A stretch of 64,000 nucleotides of DNA from Holacanthus passer. Lineage: Eukaryota; Chordata; Actinopteri; Pomacanthidae. Below are positions 25,132 through 37,900 of this stretch, in pieces. The notes under the pieces are model-generated. The model was not told the origin of the DNA and did no database searches. It saw only the letters and a program-made list of their open reading frames with translations. Each line of letters begins with the position of its first letter. Within the stretch, counting starts at the first letter, position 1. The position numbers were made by a program, and so were the translations under genes. The DNA is taken from contig JAFREQ010000015.1 of NCBI GenBank assembly GCA_025331565.1, positions 4,402,001 to 4,466,000 on the forward strand. Reading direction: 5' to 3'.

Positions 25132-25300
25132 GTTTCGCTCTTCTGCTCCGTTTTTTCCTTCAGCGAGCGGAGTCAAGTCGCGTGGGACGAGAAAGCGCCA
25201 CTTCCGGTTTGAGTCCACACAAATAAAAGCGGACACCGCAGAGTCCGTGGCATTTGGAGTTGTATTAGGGTTTTGACCACCAGTGGACGACAAGGTCTCA
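25132..25300 (-). promoter_or_regulatory. crtc1: crtc1 5' UTR and proximal promoter
   Basis: This CpG-containing stretch is directly upstream of the crtc1 ATG. The reading frame stays open back to 25293 without a stop, but the upstream residues are not part of known CRTC1 proteins. It is treated as UTR. Confidence 0.5.
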
Positions 25301-26394
25301 CAGGATCAAGTCTTGATATAACGGCAGCTAATTAGGTAATTAGGCTAATTAGTTTGATGTTCTTGTGTTTCAGATACATGGGCCAGACATGGCCATCGAA
25401 CAGGCCTGGGGGGTCTGGCACCATGTAGTTCATAGAGCACACATTTCTCTAGATGTGTTTATGACCACCTTCAGCTCTGTTTTGGTCTTCTCCAGCTCCT
25501 GATGAATATATCTGTATCCTTAACTTTGTGTAATTTTCTTTATCAGCCGCTCATTAACTTTGGCTCTTTGCCTTTGATTTGTAAGAATTAATCAAATCTT
25601 GACACTGACCTGTTGAAGCAAGGAAAGCAGAGATGTAGCTAATGACATATATAATAATGCCTCCATTATGTTATACTGTATGTATGTCCCAATATGCCAT
25701 TTCAGTGAGCAGACATACACAACCGTAATGGTGCACAGCCATTATTAATTAGTATTATTAATTACTGGTGCAACTGCTATTTTCATTCTTTTTTTTACTC
25801 AGTAACTTAATACTTTAATCTATTTGTATTGTATAGAATATATATAGTATAGTATATATTTTTAATTAAATGTCAAGAACAATAGCATCAAAAGGAAGTC
25901 TTTAAAAAATGTAAAAAATTCTAATTCAATGAAAAGGGAAAAAAACACATTTTTGTGATAAATAAATAAATAAATAATACAATGGTCTATATATGGCCTA
26001 TATATTTCAATATATAAGTCATATAAAGGCCTACCAAAACTGCAATTGATCAGTTCTCTGTTGATTGTGTTATTATTTACTAAATTTCTAGCTCATGGCA
26101 GATTTTCTGACTGATAAAACTGAAGTTGCAGCGCGACCATAGACTATGAGCACGATACATTTTTGACACATTTTTATTTTGAAGCCCAAATTGCCTAGTA
26201 TCCGGTCTTGGCACGGTTGTCTCTTGTGGACTTGACGCAGTTGCCTCGGTCAGGCTGTGCGTGCTCACGTCGCTGCGCGGGCGTGTGGCGGAGGCGCAGC
26301 GCACATCTGGACTGCGGAATAAGCGCAAATTTCTCTCTCGAAGAAAATATCTTTTATGTAAGAAATTACTTCACACACCAAGTCAGAACATAGG

Positions 26395-26425
<31 letters not shown>

Positions 26426-29169
26426 GTTATTATTATCTTTTTAAAGTTTTTTTTTATTATTGATAGTATCTCATTACATTTTTATAGACTGAGGTGATGC
26501 TTTCACTATGACTAATATGTTCAAACATGTTAGTGGCACCAGATGGTGGATTGTGTCAACCTGTTATACACCTAAATGGGGGTTGTGAGGGAATCAAAGA
26601 TGTTTCAGAATAAACCCAAATCCAGTTTACTTGCCTTTTTATTTATAAAAAAAAATTGCTTTCTCGTCTTGGCTGACCCAAAGGTTTGAGCCATGAAATC
26701 AGAGGGCAGAGAGCCTGGGCCTCCTGTGAAGTCGTAGGTGCAGCCCTGCTGACTGAGGATGAATACTCTTACAGCTGTGTTTCTGCTTTCCAGCTGAACA
26801 CATCCAAAAGGTGAATGGACTGCACACGCCTGTTTGAGACTTACTCATGTGGAGACAAATGAGTCCTCAGGCAAGAAGGATGGAGGTGGTGTTTTTTTCT
26901 GTGACATTTTTTAGTTAAGCCTTTTCCCCAATGAATTATATAATGAATGCATCAATCAGGAGAAAAAGACCTTTGCGTGTACATTCTTGTTTCTCGACTG
27001 CAGTGGGAGTTTCACTTTCACAGCTTCTGCAGCACCAGCAGATGAAAACAGCTGCATGCACCAAGAGGCCCAGGAGCTTTATACATGCTGATGTATGAGG
27101 CTCAGTAAAAAAAGAAACACCACAGGAGCATAAAACAAGCTCAAGCATTTGTTTTGCTTGGAGTCCAAATGCCACACTTGCAGTGACTGTTTCTTTTTTT
27201 GTTTTTGCAGGCACAGTGGAGCTGCTTCACCTGCCGCTCAGGAGAGTGTAATTTGGTTGTAAAGTATCCATGGTAACATAGAAAAGGAAGCGGCTGCAGG
27301 GCAGGTGGAGAGAAGGAGTCTGTGCACAGGATTGTTCTGTTATTGCCGAATAAGACAACCAGAGGAAAAGCCTTGAGGTCTGTTTGTAAAAAAAAAAAAA
27401 ATACCACATGTTGTGAAGGTTTCCTGTGTCTGGCCGTCCTTCGCCAGACAATGTTAATGTTTATCTTATATGCAAACACGCTGCACTAACATCAGCAGCC
27501 TTGCAAGTGGCACAGGCTTGAGGTAGAGAGGGTTTCACTTCACTTTATCACCTAAATCTGAAAGTCTAGAAGCCTCAACTTTTGGTTCTTTGTTTTCTTT
27601 TTGCACCACTAAACCACCATTTTCAGCCTCTTCGGTTTTCTGAAATATTGTCTGCGGTGTACAGGAGGTTGTTGGAACAATGATGCATGTATGTGGGATG
27701 TGCATGCATGTAAACACCAAAGGCCTAATCTAGAAAGTGTACCATGCGTACAAACTCAAACCTGCTACTAAGATTATAAACAATCTTTAGCAATAAGAAT
27801 ATGCAAAACCTCAGCGAAAGCAATAGAGGAGGGATCAGTCTTCTGGGATTGGCAGGCGTGCACTAGGTGCCTGCAGCATCATATGAAGGATGAGTGAGGA
27901 GGTAAGGTGACAGATGGACCCACCATGGGATGCCTGCATGTCCATTACATTAATACCGGTAAGTGGTGCGAGATTCTGTTTCAACAAAATCACAAAAATC
28001 TCACACCACCTGACGCCCTCATATGTGTGAGTTTTGTTAACCAGCAGTGACAAATACAAGCAGACAGCAATGGTTCAAATAAACAATTCAACCATAAAAC
28101 TGTGCAGAGGAATCATTATTTAAATTCCAGTTCTGCAGAAGAGACATGGTTTCTGGTCTAAAGGTAATATAACAATAAGGCTTTGTGTGTTCTGCGTGTG
28201 GAGAGTGAAAGTAACAGCAGGGGGAGGTAAAGGCCCTGCTGAACTCCTGCTCATGTCTGTGTGTTGGTGGCACAGTTTCACTTTAACTGTGCCGCAACAG
28301 TATCTCATATCATTTATTAATGCAGCTCCATAGACAAGCAGATCAGATGTAACACTGCTTTAACTCACATGAACTTGAGCTTGTTTTAATCTGTCTATGT
28401 GTGTGTGTGTTATCAACCTCCAATCCCCACCTGGAAACACACCTTCACTCATACCATTTTAATTTTTTTTCTCTTCACAATTAGTTGTGGATTTATAAAA
28501 AAAAAAATGTCCAGTCAAGCATTCCAAACAATTTCAGAGATCAGATTGGAAACTTGTCCAGTGAGTCCACACAGTTGAACACAGTTTAATATAACAGTCA
28601 TCGACCCTTGTCAGCAGCTGTCTATTTTCAGAAAGAGCTTTGACAGGAAATCTTCTAGTTTCTGCCCTTTCATTGCCCAGTTCCATGGTTTCACTAAAAA
28701 GGGAACTTCACCGTCGCAAGTGTGAGACGTTAAAGACAAGCTACATTACTTGACTCACGACTCAGACCTTGACCCACAACGTTGGAGGCTTGTTTGGTGA
28801 GATCACTGTTTTTATTGACCTACACTTTGACAGCAAACTGTTTGACTTGGCTTACAGGACATTTTTTTTACAGCATTTCCTGGAATGAATCATTTTTTTT
28901 ATTGAATTATTTTAGGTTTCTCTTACCTTATCTCATCTTAAAAGGCTTTTCTTTTTTTATGTGAAAAGACTTTATTAGCAATAGATACTGTTATAATACG
29001 GTGAACACTGTATTGCATTTGTGTAGAGGCCTTTTAGATAAGAGTAAACAATAATAAGTGACAAAAAAAGCAAAATTTTTGGATGAATAATCAAGAAATG
29101 TGAATTACTACATATGACTATAGTAGTTTGAGCAATGTTTTCATTCTGTAACTTTCACACTTGCAGATC
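25301..29169. other. Intergenic region between crtc1 and the membrane adaptor gene
   Basis: No gene is recognised. There is an AT-rich section with A/T runs, a small CpG-rich patch at 26200-26340, an (ATT)n tract, and AT-rich DNA up to the adaptor gene. A donor-like GTTTG/GTGAGA at about 28797 could end a 5' non-coding exon of the plus-strand gene, but this is speculative. No leucine-rich-repeat coding sequence was seen. Confidence 0.5.
26395..26437. repeat. (ATT)n microsatellite
   Basis: About fourteen ATT units with one GTT interruption. Confidence 0.9.
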
Positions 29170-30088
29170 ATGGTTGACAATAACACTTGTGTCCCTGGAA
29201 ATGTCACCTCCCCATGTTCGCCCTCCAGCTCCCCTGCAGGACTGGCTGCAGGCCTCTCAATCTTCTTCCTACTGCTTGTGATCGTAGCTTGTGTAATCGT
29301 GTTCAAATACCGCAGCAAAATCAGGAATAAGTTGCAGCTTGGACACAGAAGAAGCCAGAAGAAGGAGGACTACACAGAGTCACCAGAAGCTGATTCCCAT
29401 CAGTACACCAGCGTAGGCACAGAACAGTCAGTAGGACAGACCCCCATTTATGAAAACGTGACAACTCGAGCTGCTGGATACAACAGGCAAACAGTAAACA
29501 AGAGCAGGTAAGTCATACTCAAAGTGCTGTCAGACTTGTGCTGAAAGTCTTTCTCAGCTCACAGGAACAGTGTCACGTTTTTTAGAGGAACTGTTCAGGC
29601 TGAAATGTAATTTATGAAAGTGCAGCAGTCCAAAAACGGATCAGAACAGAAACAGATGAAGAAACACTGCGGTGTGAATTTCCCCATTTTGCACAATTAT
29701 AAGCACACATATCTGGCTCGCACTAGAGGCGGCCTCTTCTTCTTTTAGTTCCCAAAAATGAAAGTTTATTAATCAAACACGCCGGCTGATGATTCAGAGT
29801 CAGAGTTTTTCCCTGAGCGAGAACAGGAACTGGGAAAAGGAAATCCACACAATTTACATCATATTTCTCTTGTGTCACAATGATTTTACATCGGAGAAGC
29901 GATAAGAAGCACAATCCACCCGACACTTATTGTTTCTCCACAGGCCGCCCAGCGAACCTGAAGAGGATTTGTATTTACAGTGTGATTCACCCGATGAAGC
30001 CATATACTGCAATGATCCGGCATGCAACCTCTCCATCCTCCCAGAGTCCCATGAAGAGGACGTGTATATTGTGCCGGACTCATGCTAG
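29170..30088 (+). CDS. Single-pass membrane adaptor with LRRC25/GAPT-like tyrosine tail
   Basis: Two coding exons, 29170-29507 and 29944-30088, join in phase 2 (AGCAG/GTAAGT and CTCCACAG) to give 160 aa. Residues 1-23 are a short Ser/Pro-rich outer segment with sequons at N4 and N11 and no signal peptide. Residues 24-45 are a strong membrane helix followed by the basic KYRSKIRNK. The rest is a cytoplasmic tail with Tyr in PIYENV (94), DLYLQC (123), AIYCND (134) and DVYIVPD (154); YENV and YCND fit the pYxN Grb2-SH2 consensus. The spacing and ending match the tails of human LRRC25 (YENM, VYCNL, EEYVIP) and GAPT (YENV, DEDIYILPDSY). These are leukocyte proteins; GAPT binds GRB2. The position beside gdf15, as for LRRC25 in human, favours LRRC25, but the LRR ectodomain is absent and the topology is GAPT-like. 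An acceptor (TTGCAG) just before the ATG implies an upstream non-coding exon. Confidence 0.72.
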
Positions 30089-30868
30089 GACACTTCCCTC
30101 TGCACGTCTGCATAATTTTACTCCATTAACTGTGGTATAAATGTGCACTTTTAACAAGGCTGTCCCTTTTTGATCTAGCTGACCTGTAAATAAGGGTGTA
30201 TAATATAATGATGTGTGGATATTCAGTACAAGTACAAGTGAACAGCCACATACAGACATCATATGTAATGTTAAGTCTAAGTATGAGCTGTTGTATATGT
30301 TGTATTAACTCAATTTCGGGGATGAATGATGGAGCATGACATGATGGGACATGATGGAGCATGTCTGTATATCTGTTTATCTGTTAATACACTTTGACCG
30401 CTACTGTTTTTGGCACACTTCATTTAAGGTTACACTGAACACATGACATTTTGACATCAATCCAAGATCATCACATTTCTGATAAGATTTGATTGTTTTA
30501 TGGCTTTCTATTGATACCACCGTAATCACAGATGAATCCCTTTTCATTTTGACCTTTAGAGAGGAGAAGCATGAGCAATTTATTCACACTTGTGTTGTAG
30601 AGTCATGCAGGCCCTTTTTTTTTATCAGCCACTTTGCATTTGGCCCTCCATTAGATTTAGAAACATTTCAGCAGCTTCTTCACAGTTAACAAATACATTT
30701 AATATAAATCCACATATATAACTTTTTTAAGTACAGTGAAAAAACAAGAAGGGATATGTGAGTATGAAAGTAGGTGGATGTGTGCGCTTGCACGTGTGGG
30801 TGGGTATCGTATTCATTATGTTTTATAGAGTTCGAAAGCTGCCATCTTCAGATATTCTTTATTTGATC

Positions 30869-30874
30869 AATAAA
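30869..30874 (+). terminator. Candidate poly(A) signal of the membrane adaptor gene
   Basis: An AATAAA lies about 780 nt downstream of the stop codon and is followed by a T/G-rich stretch (CTTTTGTC). It is the clearest plus-strand signal noticed in this interval. Confidence 0.5.
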
Positions 30875-31581
30875 CTTTTGTCATTCATACATTTTGACTA
30901 TTTACAATGATTGAGTTGAATTAATTCTGTTTGAGCAATTAAACTTATTTTCCTCAAGGTCATGGTTTAATTACAACCACTATAAAAAATGTGCTATAAA
31001 TTGTTATCAGCAGCCACAATTTAAAAAAATGTAAGTCTGTCAAAATTGCAGATAAGTCATGGACTATTTGGAAGAGTTTTTTTATTCTGATTCTGGTCAT
31101 ATGAGATAAGTTTATGTAGATGAAACACAATGTTAAGCAAGAAAATGTGAACAATATAAACTCTTATTTTGCAGTTGCATTTTGAATTGAACTATGATGT
31201 ACACTGCACATTTTGAGCTATAATATGTGTCAAAGCCCGCCACAAAAAGTGATACTTGCACACGAAAACATTTAACAGTAAACCATCAAGACTTGCAAAA
31301 AATGCAAAGGTCAGCATCACTTGCTTTGTGGTGCATCAGTTTTTCAGAAGAGACTCACAAAGAGGATGTGAAAATCTTTCGGACTGCACAGCACAGACTA
31401 AAACTATATTTACTGTCTTGTTATAGTGTAAAAGATCTGAGTGGGAGCGAGAGGAAGAGACAAAGCTTTGCCCAAAAATTACTGACTAAACAGTGTGGTT
31501 TGTGCTTCTCTGTGGACGGGTAACAACATCCCAGAATTAATTTCAGTAATAGTTTTCCAGGAAGGCTATGTGAGGATTTGG

Positions 31582-31790
31582 GCAGCACGGCAGCTCAGTG
31601 GTTTGCACTATCACAGCTCCTCGGTTTAGATCCCGGCTGGGTGAGGGCCTTCCTGTGTGGACTTCTTCCCTGTGCAATCATGGGTTTCCAGTTCTTAGCT
31701 GGGTGCTGCACAGTGGCTGATCAGTGAGGGGTAAATGCAGGGATCACATTTGATTGTATGTGACAATACAACCTGATTGATTTGATTACA
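31582..31790 (+). mobile_element. tRNA-derived SINE
   Basis: The head GGGCAGCACGGCAGCTCAGT matches the A-box-bearing start of the fish tRNA-related SINE consensus (gggcagcacggtggctcagtgg). A B-box-like GGTTTAGATCCCGG follows about 35 nt later. The body ends GGGTAAATGCAGGGATCACA and TGTGACAATACA, the usual tail. The copy is diverged and internally shortened. Confidence 0.75.
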
Positions 31791-32985
31791 GAAATGGATT
31801 CAAACCAGGCCCAATACTCGGGGCTAATGAGGTCATGCTGTCTGTCTTAGATAACAAAAAAGGGCTTGATAAATACTGTCCCCTACTTGTATACTTTAGG
31901 TGGTACTGCAATCTTAGACTGAAGACCTTTGCATCCACCCACAGTTGCGTAATAACTGACAATGTCATCCTTGTAACGGCAGGATAAAAACAAAGAAACC
32001 GACGAGCAGTTACTCGTCTGAATTTACCGTTGGCTGCAGTTTGTGTCTGCAGCTCTGATTAAACACTTATTCATTATCAGTCAGCCAGGGCCACTCAACA
32101 CGCCCCACTTTTTAATACGCCTACTTTATTAATGATGAAACAACATATGGTCATGTGTACGTGACCTTTACCCGTTCAAAGATAAACATGATTAATTGCT
32201 CATTAAGGGTGGCCGGTGTTACGTCTCGGAACAATTAAACTGCAAACATTTCCGATGAGCTGGCTCCAGATATCACTTCAGTTCAATCACTAAATATCAC
32301 CCCCATCACTGTGCTCTGCTTTTTTACTTTTGAACTTGTAACGTAAATGTTACAGTCACAAGCTTTGATAATCCATAATTAAGGGCATTTATGGTATCGA
32401 CACAGATACGTTATCTCCACAGGCTGCAAGCAGCTTTTTCCTTTTTGCAAACTCACATTTTTCCTGTCATATTAAACTAATGATTCAATCACTGTTATTC
32501 CTTACCTTCGGGGTCAAGGCCACAGTGAGCACAACTTCAAGGTCAAAAATAGGAGAGAGACGTTATCGTATCTTTGTATGCTGACACACACTCTGAGCTT
32601 CCTAATCTGGACTGGCTGATAGTGTTTATGTGGATAAATGACAAATATGAGAAAAGATCATGCTCATTCATTTATTATGAAATATACACTTAAATAAAGA
32701 TAAATTGCAACAATTCAGAACATTCATTATTGAAATGTATAAGACAACGAGCAAAATATCTGAGCCACAAGCCTCATGAAAAAATACAGTACTTACAAAA
32801 AAAGACAATAAAATTAAATTAGTCACTAGTGCTAAAATATGCTCTAACATGAAACAACAACAAAACACAAATAAGTAATAAGTAGCCATAAATAGAACTT
32901 AAAATAAATAACGTTATGAATGAACACATGTACTGTTTGATGCACACTGCAAAACAAAACAGTTGCTCTGTGCTGCAGTAACATG

Positions 32986-32991
32986 TTTATT
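32986..32991 (-). terminator. gdf15: Candidate gdf15 poly(A) signal
   Basis: The minus strand reads AATAAA here, about 190 nt past the gdf15 stop codon. Another AATAAA occurs at 32671-32676. Confidence 0.5.
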
Positions 32992-33178
32992 CATCTTCAA
33001 AACAAAGTAATGGTGGATAATTGCAATTTTAATTTAGCTATGCAGTGAGTACACAGCTGTGATAAAAGAACACGTCAGGGTTTTTTTTCAACATGTAACA
33101 TATTTTTTATAGTGGTGATGCTCTCCCCAAGGTCAAGGGCTTAAAGTTAAAAAAAGGTCACTTGCATTTTTTTCCCCC

Positions 33179-34841
33179 TCAGGCACATTGACAGTGACTG
33201 ACAATCAAGTCATCGAACGCCGTCAGCTTCAGGTTTCCCCTGCTGTCATAGTGCATGAGGACCATGGGCTCGTAGGCCGCCGGCACACAGCAGGGGTGCG
33301 GCGTCCCTCCTTTGGTGATCTGGTGCAGCCGAGACTTCACCTGCGTGTGCATACTCGCAGGCTTGTAGTTGTGGGGGCAGGTGCCATCGCAGAAATGCAT
33401 GGTGTACTCGGCCGGGGCCACCACCCAGTCCGTCCAGCCGATGTCTTTGAAGGACACAGTGACAGACTTCCGGCAGCACCATCCTCGTTCGTCGCAGTCG
33501 TCTTCCTTGCTGGAGCGGGGCAGCCTCGGCCTCCGGGCCGGTTTGGACTTTATGAGGCCTAACTCCAGAGAAATGGTTGGCTTTGCCTCAAGGGCGTCTT
33601 TTCCACCCTCAACTATCCCTACATCCACAACCAGGGCCTGATCGCCATCAGTCCTCATCCACTTCTCCACCTTAGGGCTGATGTCCAGCATCGTATCTGG
33701 AGTGTGTGACACAGTGACGTGGACCGGTGAGTTTGTGTCAGTCCATGCAGCAGAGTTTACCATCTTCCTTCTGCTGACTTTGACCTTAGTTTGTTGTCTT
33801 ACCTCAGGCTGAACTGAAGTGGGTTTGTCTAAAACCTGGCTGGAGATCTTCAGCTCAGCCCGGGTTAATGTCAGCTCAGTGTGGATATTAGGGTTCTTAT
33901 GGAAAACAGCTCTGTACCACTGCATGTGTTGACCTGACTGTGTTTGTTCTCCCCTCTGAGGCACTTTGATCAGCTCCACTAAAAAAACACAAAAACAAAG
34001 ATTCATTAGATTCGAATTTGGCGACATCCTGTGTTGATTTGATAAAGTACATTTAGGAAACATAATGGCATGAAACATAATAACACGTCAGGAAACAAAA
34101 ACTTTTATTTTATAAATTTATATTTTGAATGTCAGTGGTTGTCTTATTTTTATGGCATTTAAAGTACCATCATATGCAAGGTGTGTCAGTCATAATCATG
34201 ATTTGTAAAAACTTGTAGGAACATGTTTGCAAGACTGTTTGATGGCTAGAGACTCTATTTCCAGTACTTTCTCATATGTTTAAGCTCTGCACAGATAAAG
34301 TAGAGGGAGTCAGAGAGCTTTGCCTGGGACAGGAGTTATTTATAGTGCAGCCACACCAGTTCAATAGCTTCTGTCTGCAGACGTAAAGTCATGCTACAAG
34401 ATTTCTTGAACTCGTCATGGAACCTTTTGTCCTCCTCCCACTCAAACTTTCCAACTTTCACATCAGACCTAAGTGTTTTCCTGCTGTCTCCCTGTCTAAT
34501 ATCTCACCTGTAGCTGGGAACAGCACAGTAGACATGGTGGGTTGCCAGGTTTCCTGCATCGTGTGGCTGGAATTTCCTCTCATCTCTCTCAGTTTTGCCC
34601 TGTAGAGCTGATACATCTTCCTCAGCTCTTCCTTTGAGGCCTTTTGGGTCGGCCTGGGCTCCTTGTCCCAACCCAACGAGCTGAGGATCCCTGTCTTCAC
34701 AGCCTCCAGAAGCAGGGCCCTCTGGCTGTCCATTCTGTCCACAGCAGGCGCACCTTCGTGGTCCACGTGAGGCCGGCTCTCCCCTGAGCTGGAGAAGGAG
34801 ACGAGGAGCGGCAGCATGCAGGAGAGGAGTGATCTGACCAT
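33179..34841 (-). CDS. gdf15: Growth/differentiation factor 15-like TGF-beta ligand
   Basis: Two exons, 34508-34841 and 33179-33978, join in phase 1 (ACAG/GTGAGA, TTTTTAG/TGGAGC) to give 377 aa (human GDF15 308). The N-terminus MVRSLLSCMLPLLVSF is a signal peptide. A long propeptide follows, with basic cleavage candidates ARRPR and RLPR before SSKEDDC. The mature domain of about 100 residues has nine cysteines (DC, CC, FC, TC, CC, HC, QC) and GDF15-like signatures: GWTDWVVAP, MHTQVKSRLH, CCVPAAYEPMVL, FDDLIVSHCQC. Human GDF15 has GWADWVLSP, MHAQIKTSLH and CCVPASYNPMVL. An in-frame ATG at 34904 is disfavoured: it would lie within a few bases of the start predicted by the TATA box, while ATG 34841 has TTCACCATGG and begins the signal peptide. 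GDF15 is a secreted stress cytokine acting through GFRAL/RET in mammals. Confidence 0.87.
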
Positions 34842-34930
34842 GGTGAACCTGCCAGGTAGGTTTGGTTTGAGACTGCTGCTGCTCAGTGGATGGAGTTTGC
34901 CCATGTTATGAATGAAATTCCTGACATGCT

Positions 34931-34940
34931 TTTATTTATA
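34931..34940 (-). promoter_or_regulatory. gdf15: gdf15 TATA box
   Basis: The minus strand reads TATAAATAAA about 95 nt upstream of the chosen ATG, which predicts a transcription start near 34905-34910. A TATA box suits a strongly inducible gene. Confidence 0.7.
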
Positions 34941-34941
34941 G

Positions 34942-37900
34942 AGCTTCTATGTTGCCACACCCCTGTTTAGTCAGGTGAGCCTGTGATGGCCTCAGTTGGG
35001 GCCATATGTCATCATGTGGCAACATTTTGCAGCATTGCCTTATGTGTTAACAACATGTGACTTATGAAATCTGTGAAATTAATTTCAGCATTTACAGCCT
35101 TTTTATCAGTTCTTATAGCACACCATGGGAAAGCAGTTCTGATTCTGGAGGAGATTTGCTTACGTCACAAGAGCATGGTGTGCACCTTCATTTTGCGTCA
35201 CCAGGATTGTTATGCGTCACTTAATCAAATAAATGACCATATGTCTTACAGTGAGCACAATGACATTAGCTCCTCCAGGGTTAATAATGATAATGTGATA
35301 GTTTATTGAGCCCTATAAGGCTGTGTTTCTCCTCGCAATTCTGCCAGATATGGTGAAAGGTCAGGATCAGATGCAGACCAAAGAACCGCGTCAAGTCTTG
35401 TTCGGTTACAGACAAGGTGTTGGAACCTGTGAAACCTCATCTCCAAATGTTTTCGTGCCAAAGCCAATATATGACCGAACAGCTTTTAGTGACAACATAC
35501 AATAAACAGAGAACAAAGGCAGAAAGGGGTGGAGAGAGTTAATTATCTGTGTGTCAACCCCTCCTCCACAAACCGGCTCATGGAGGAAATACTTCAAGGT
35601 TAAAAAAAAAGAGATAAACAAAGAAGTTATCTGGTCTGTTGGAAGAGGTCTGATGCAAGGAGCTCATGGATGATCAGAGGGAGCGCTCAGTGAAAGTGAT
35701 CCCTTTTTATGATTAACAAAGAAAACATATCTAATCTGCTGTCCTCTACAGCTGGATAAAGGACTGGCATTCCCACTCTTTCAGTAGTAATTGCTAGGGC
35801 ACACTAAACACAGGCAACAAACTCATCTGCAGTGTGGACTGATGCAAGTCGAGTAGGTATTGCACCAGCATGTTATGTGAGAATCCTCACTTCCACCGGG
35901 TCAGTGCACGGCTGGATTGTGAAGCGGTTTCTCTATCCTAATACGTGGCCGTCTGAGTCATTGACCCTCTTCTTTCCACCTGAGGGCTCCTGACCGCTGC
36001 AACCGTCGACTGATAAAGATTTCTATTTATGGAAAGTGTCCCTACAAATGCATTTATGGTCATTTTTTGCCATGATCTTGAAAGTGTAACACAACCTTTC
36101 ACGCATGCAGATAATAAAACTGTCGAGTCATAAGAGGGTTTATAAAAAATTACATAAAAGGCTTATGTGTACATAATAATATCATTAAACAATAAAGCAA
36201 TAAAAATGGGCATAACAGAACCATAAAATTTACTATGTTGATACTAATTAAATTTGAATGATGTCGCAAGCTGATGCAATAAATTGTGAGGGAGGGGTTT
36301 CCAGATAAAAGTGAGTTAAATAACTAAAGGAGGAAAGAAGAATTTGTGCTGCACAAAATTATCATTTTTTTTACTGACTTTCTTCAAATTGTTGCTTCCT
36401 CTTTAGGACTAACAGCTAATAAAGTGAAACAAAGTGAGAAGGGAACATCAGTCTCTCATCTCCTCACCACTCATAGACATATGAAATCTGTGATGAGCTT
36501 GACTATAAAGGGTCACAAACCAAAAAGGTTAGGAACATGATACCACAACATATGAATATTTTCTTAAATCAAAAGCCCAGACTGAATTTTAACCTGTGAA
36601 AAAGTTACTGATGACTGACTGACATGTTACTGATTATTTAAAAAGTGACAGAGATGCAGCCTCTTCGACTGTGTGGTGTCCGTGAAAGTCTGAGCGATGA
36701 GTCACTGAGGTGATGAAACGGTCATGTGCTCTGGCAGGTAAGCCAACTTTGGAAGTTGACAGTGTGTGAAAGGTGTCAAGTGACTCATGCAAACTGGCAC
36801 TGTTGTTCAAACTATCATGTAAGACTCTCACTCTCTTCACTGGCCAGCCCTCCTTCTCTTTTCACCTCTTGTTGCGTGAGATAGAGAGAGAGAGAAAAAA
36901 ACAATGCGGACCCAAACTGTTTTGTCATCATGAGAAGGAGAAGTTTCAGCATGGCGGGAGGGAATTTCATCACACACGCTGATTACAGACAGAGATGCTC
37001 CACTTCAAATCAGATAAAGATGACAATGACATTGCACTATTCAGGTTGGCACAGTGGTTTTACTTTTTTACTTTTATCTCCTGTTTGTTTTTTCTTTTAA
37101 CATCTCCAGATCGCTTAACATTAATTAAATGAAACAAACTGAAAACTGAAAACCAAAATTTTATTGAACTGCTCACATATTATTATTATTATTATTGTAG
37201 TATTACTTACATACTGCTGGTATTTTGACCATTAACCCTTCATTCATTCATTCTTTCATTTATTCATTCATTCATTTACATATTTTCTCTTCCCTTTGAG
37301 TTTAATGATAGAGCATTCAGAGGGGCAAAGGACTGACCCATTCCCAGAATGCACTTGGCAGAGGAGAGGATAACTGTTCATCTATGGGGGTTTAACATAA
37401 ATAGACATATAGCTCCATGGCTCCCTCTGGTGGCCCTAAAAGTGCAGTACAGACTTTATTTGAAGACAGAAGGAGCAGCTGAAAACTTAATATGGATATA
37501 AACCTCATATGGAGTTGAGATGAAGAAGTCTTCAGGCAGTAAACAAGAGGAAATCTGTTGTTTTCCAGAAATTCAATTGAAGGCCAAATGTATGAGTGTG
37601 ATATGTGTGTGTGGACATTTGACAGAGGGAAAATTTCTGAGAGAGTGAGAGTGAGAATTGTCGCTTTCAGATGTGGAAAATGCCACTTAATAAGAAGTCA
37701 GTGTTATTATCTGATTGCTGTGGTTGTTTCGTTACTTCCCATCTTGTTAAAATAGTTCAAAAGACCAGGTTTGGGATTTAACCCCTTATAGATGAACGCT
37801 GGATCATAGATAAACACTGGTAACCTATAAATATTTTTCACCAGAGTTGGTTTCATTTATGTTTATATTTTTTGTTAGATTATATTTGTTTCATTTTATT

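Larger units (their letters stand above)
30900..33178. other. Intergenic region and gdf15 3' flank
   Basis: Apart from the SINE, no gene is seen. The portion nearest 33178 is AT-rich and is expected to contain the gdf15 3' UTR. Confidence 0.5.

Noticed and set aside
33188..33641. Plus-strand open frames opposite gdf15
   Set aside because: They mirror the GC-rich mature gdf15 coding sequence and show no family resemblance.
34842..34904. Upstream in-frame ATG adding 21 residues to gdf15
   Set aside because: It would lie at or within a few bases of the transcription start predicted by the TATA box, and the signal peptide starts naturally at 34841.
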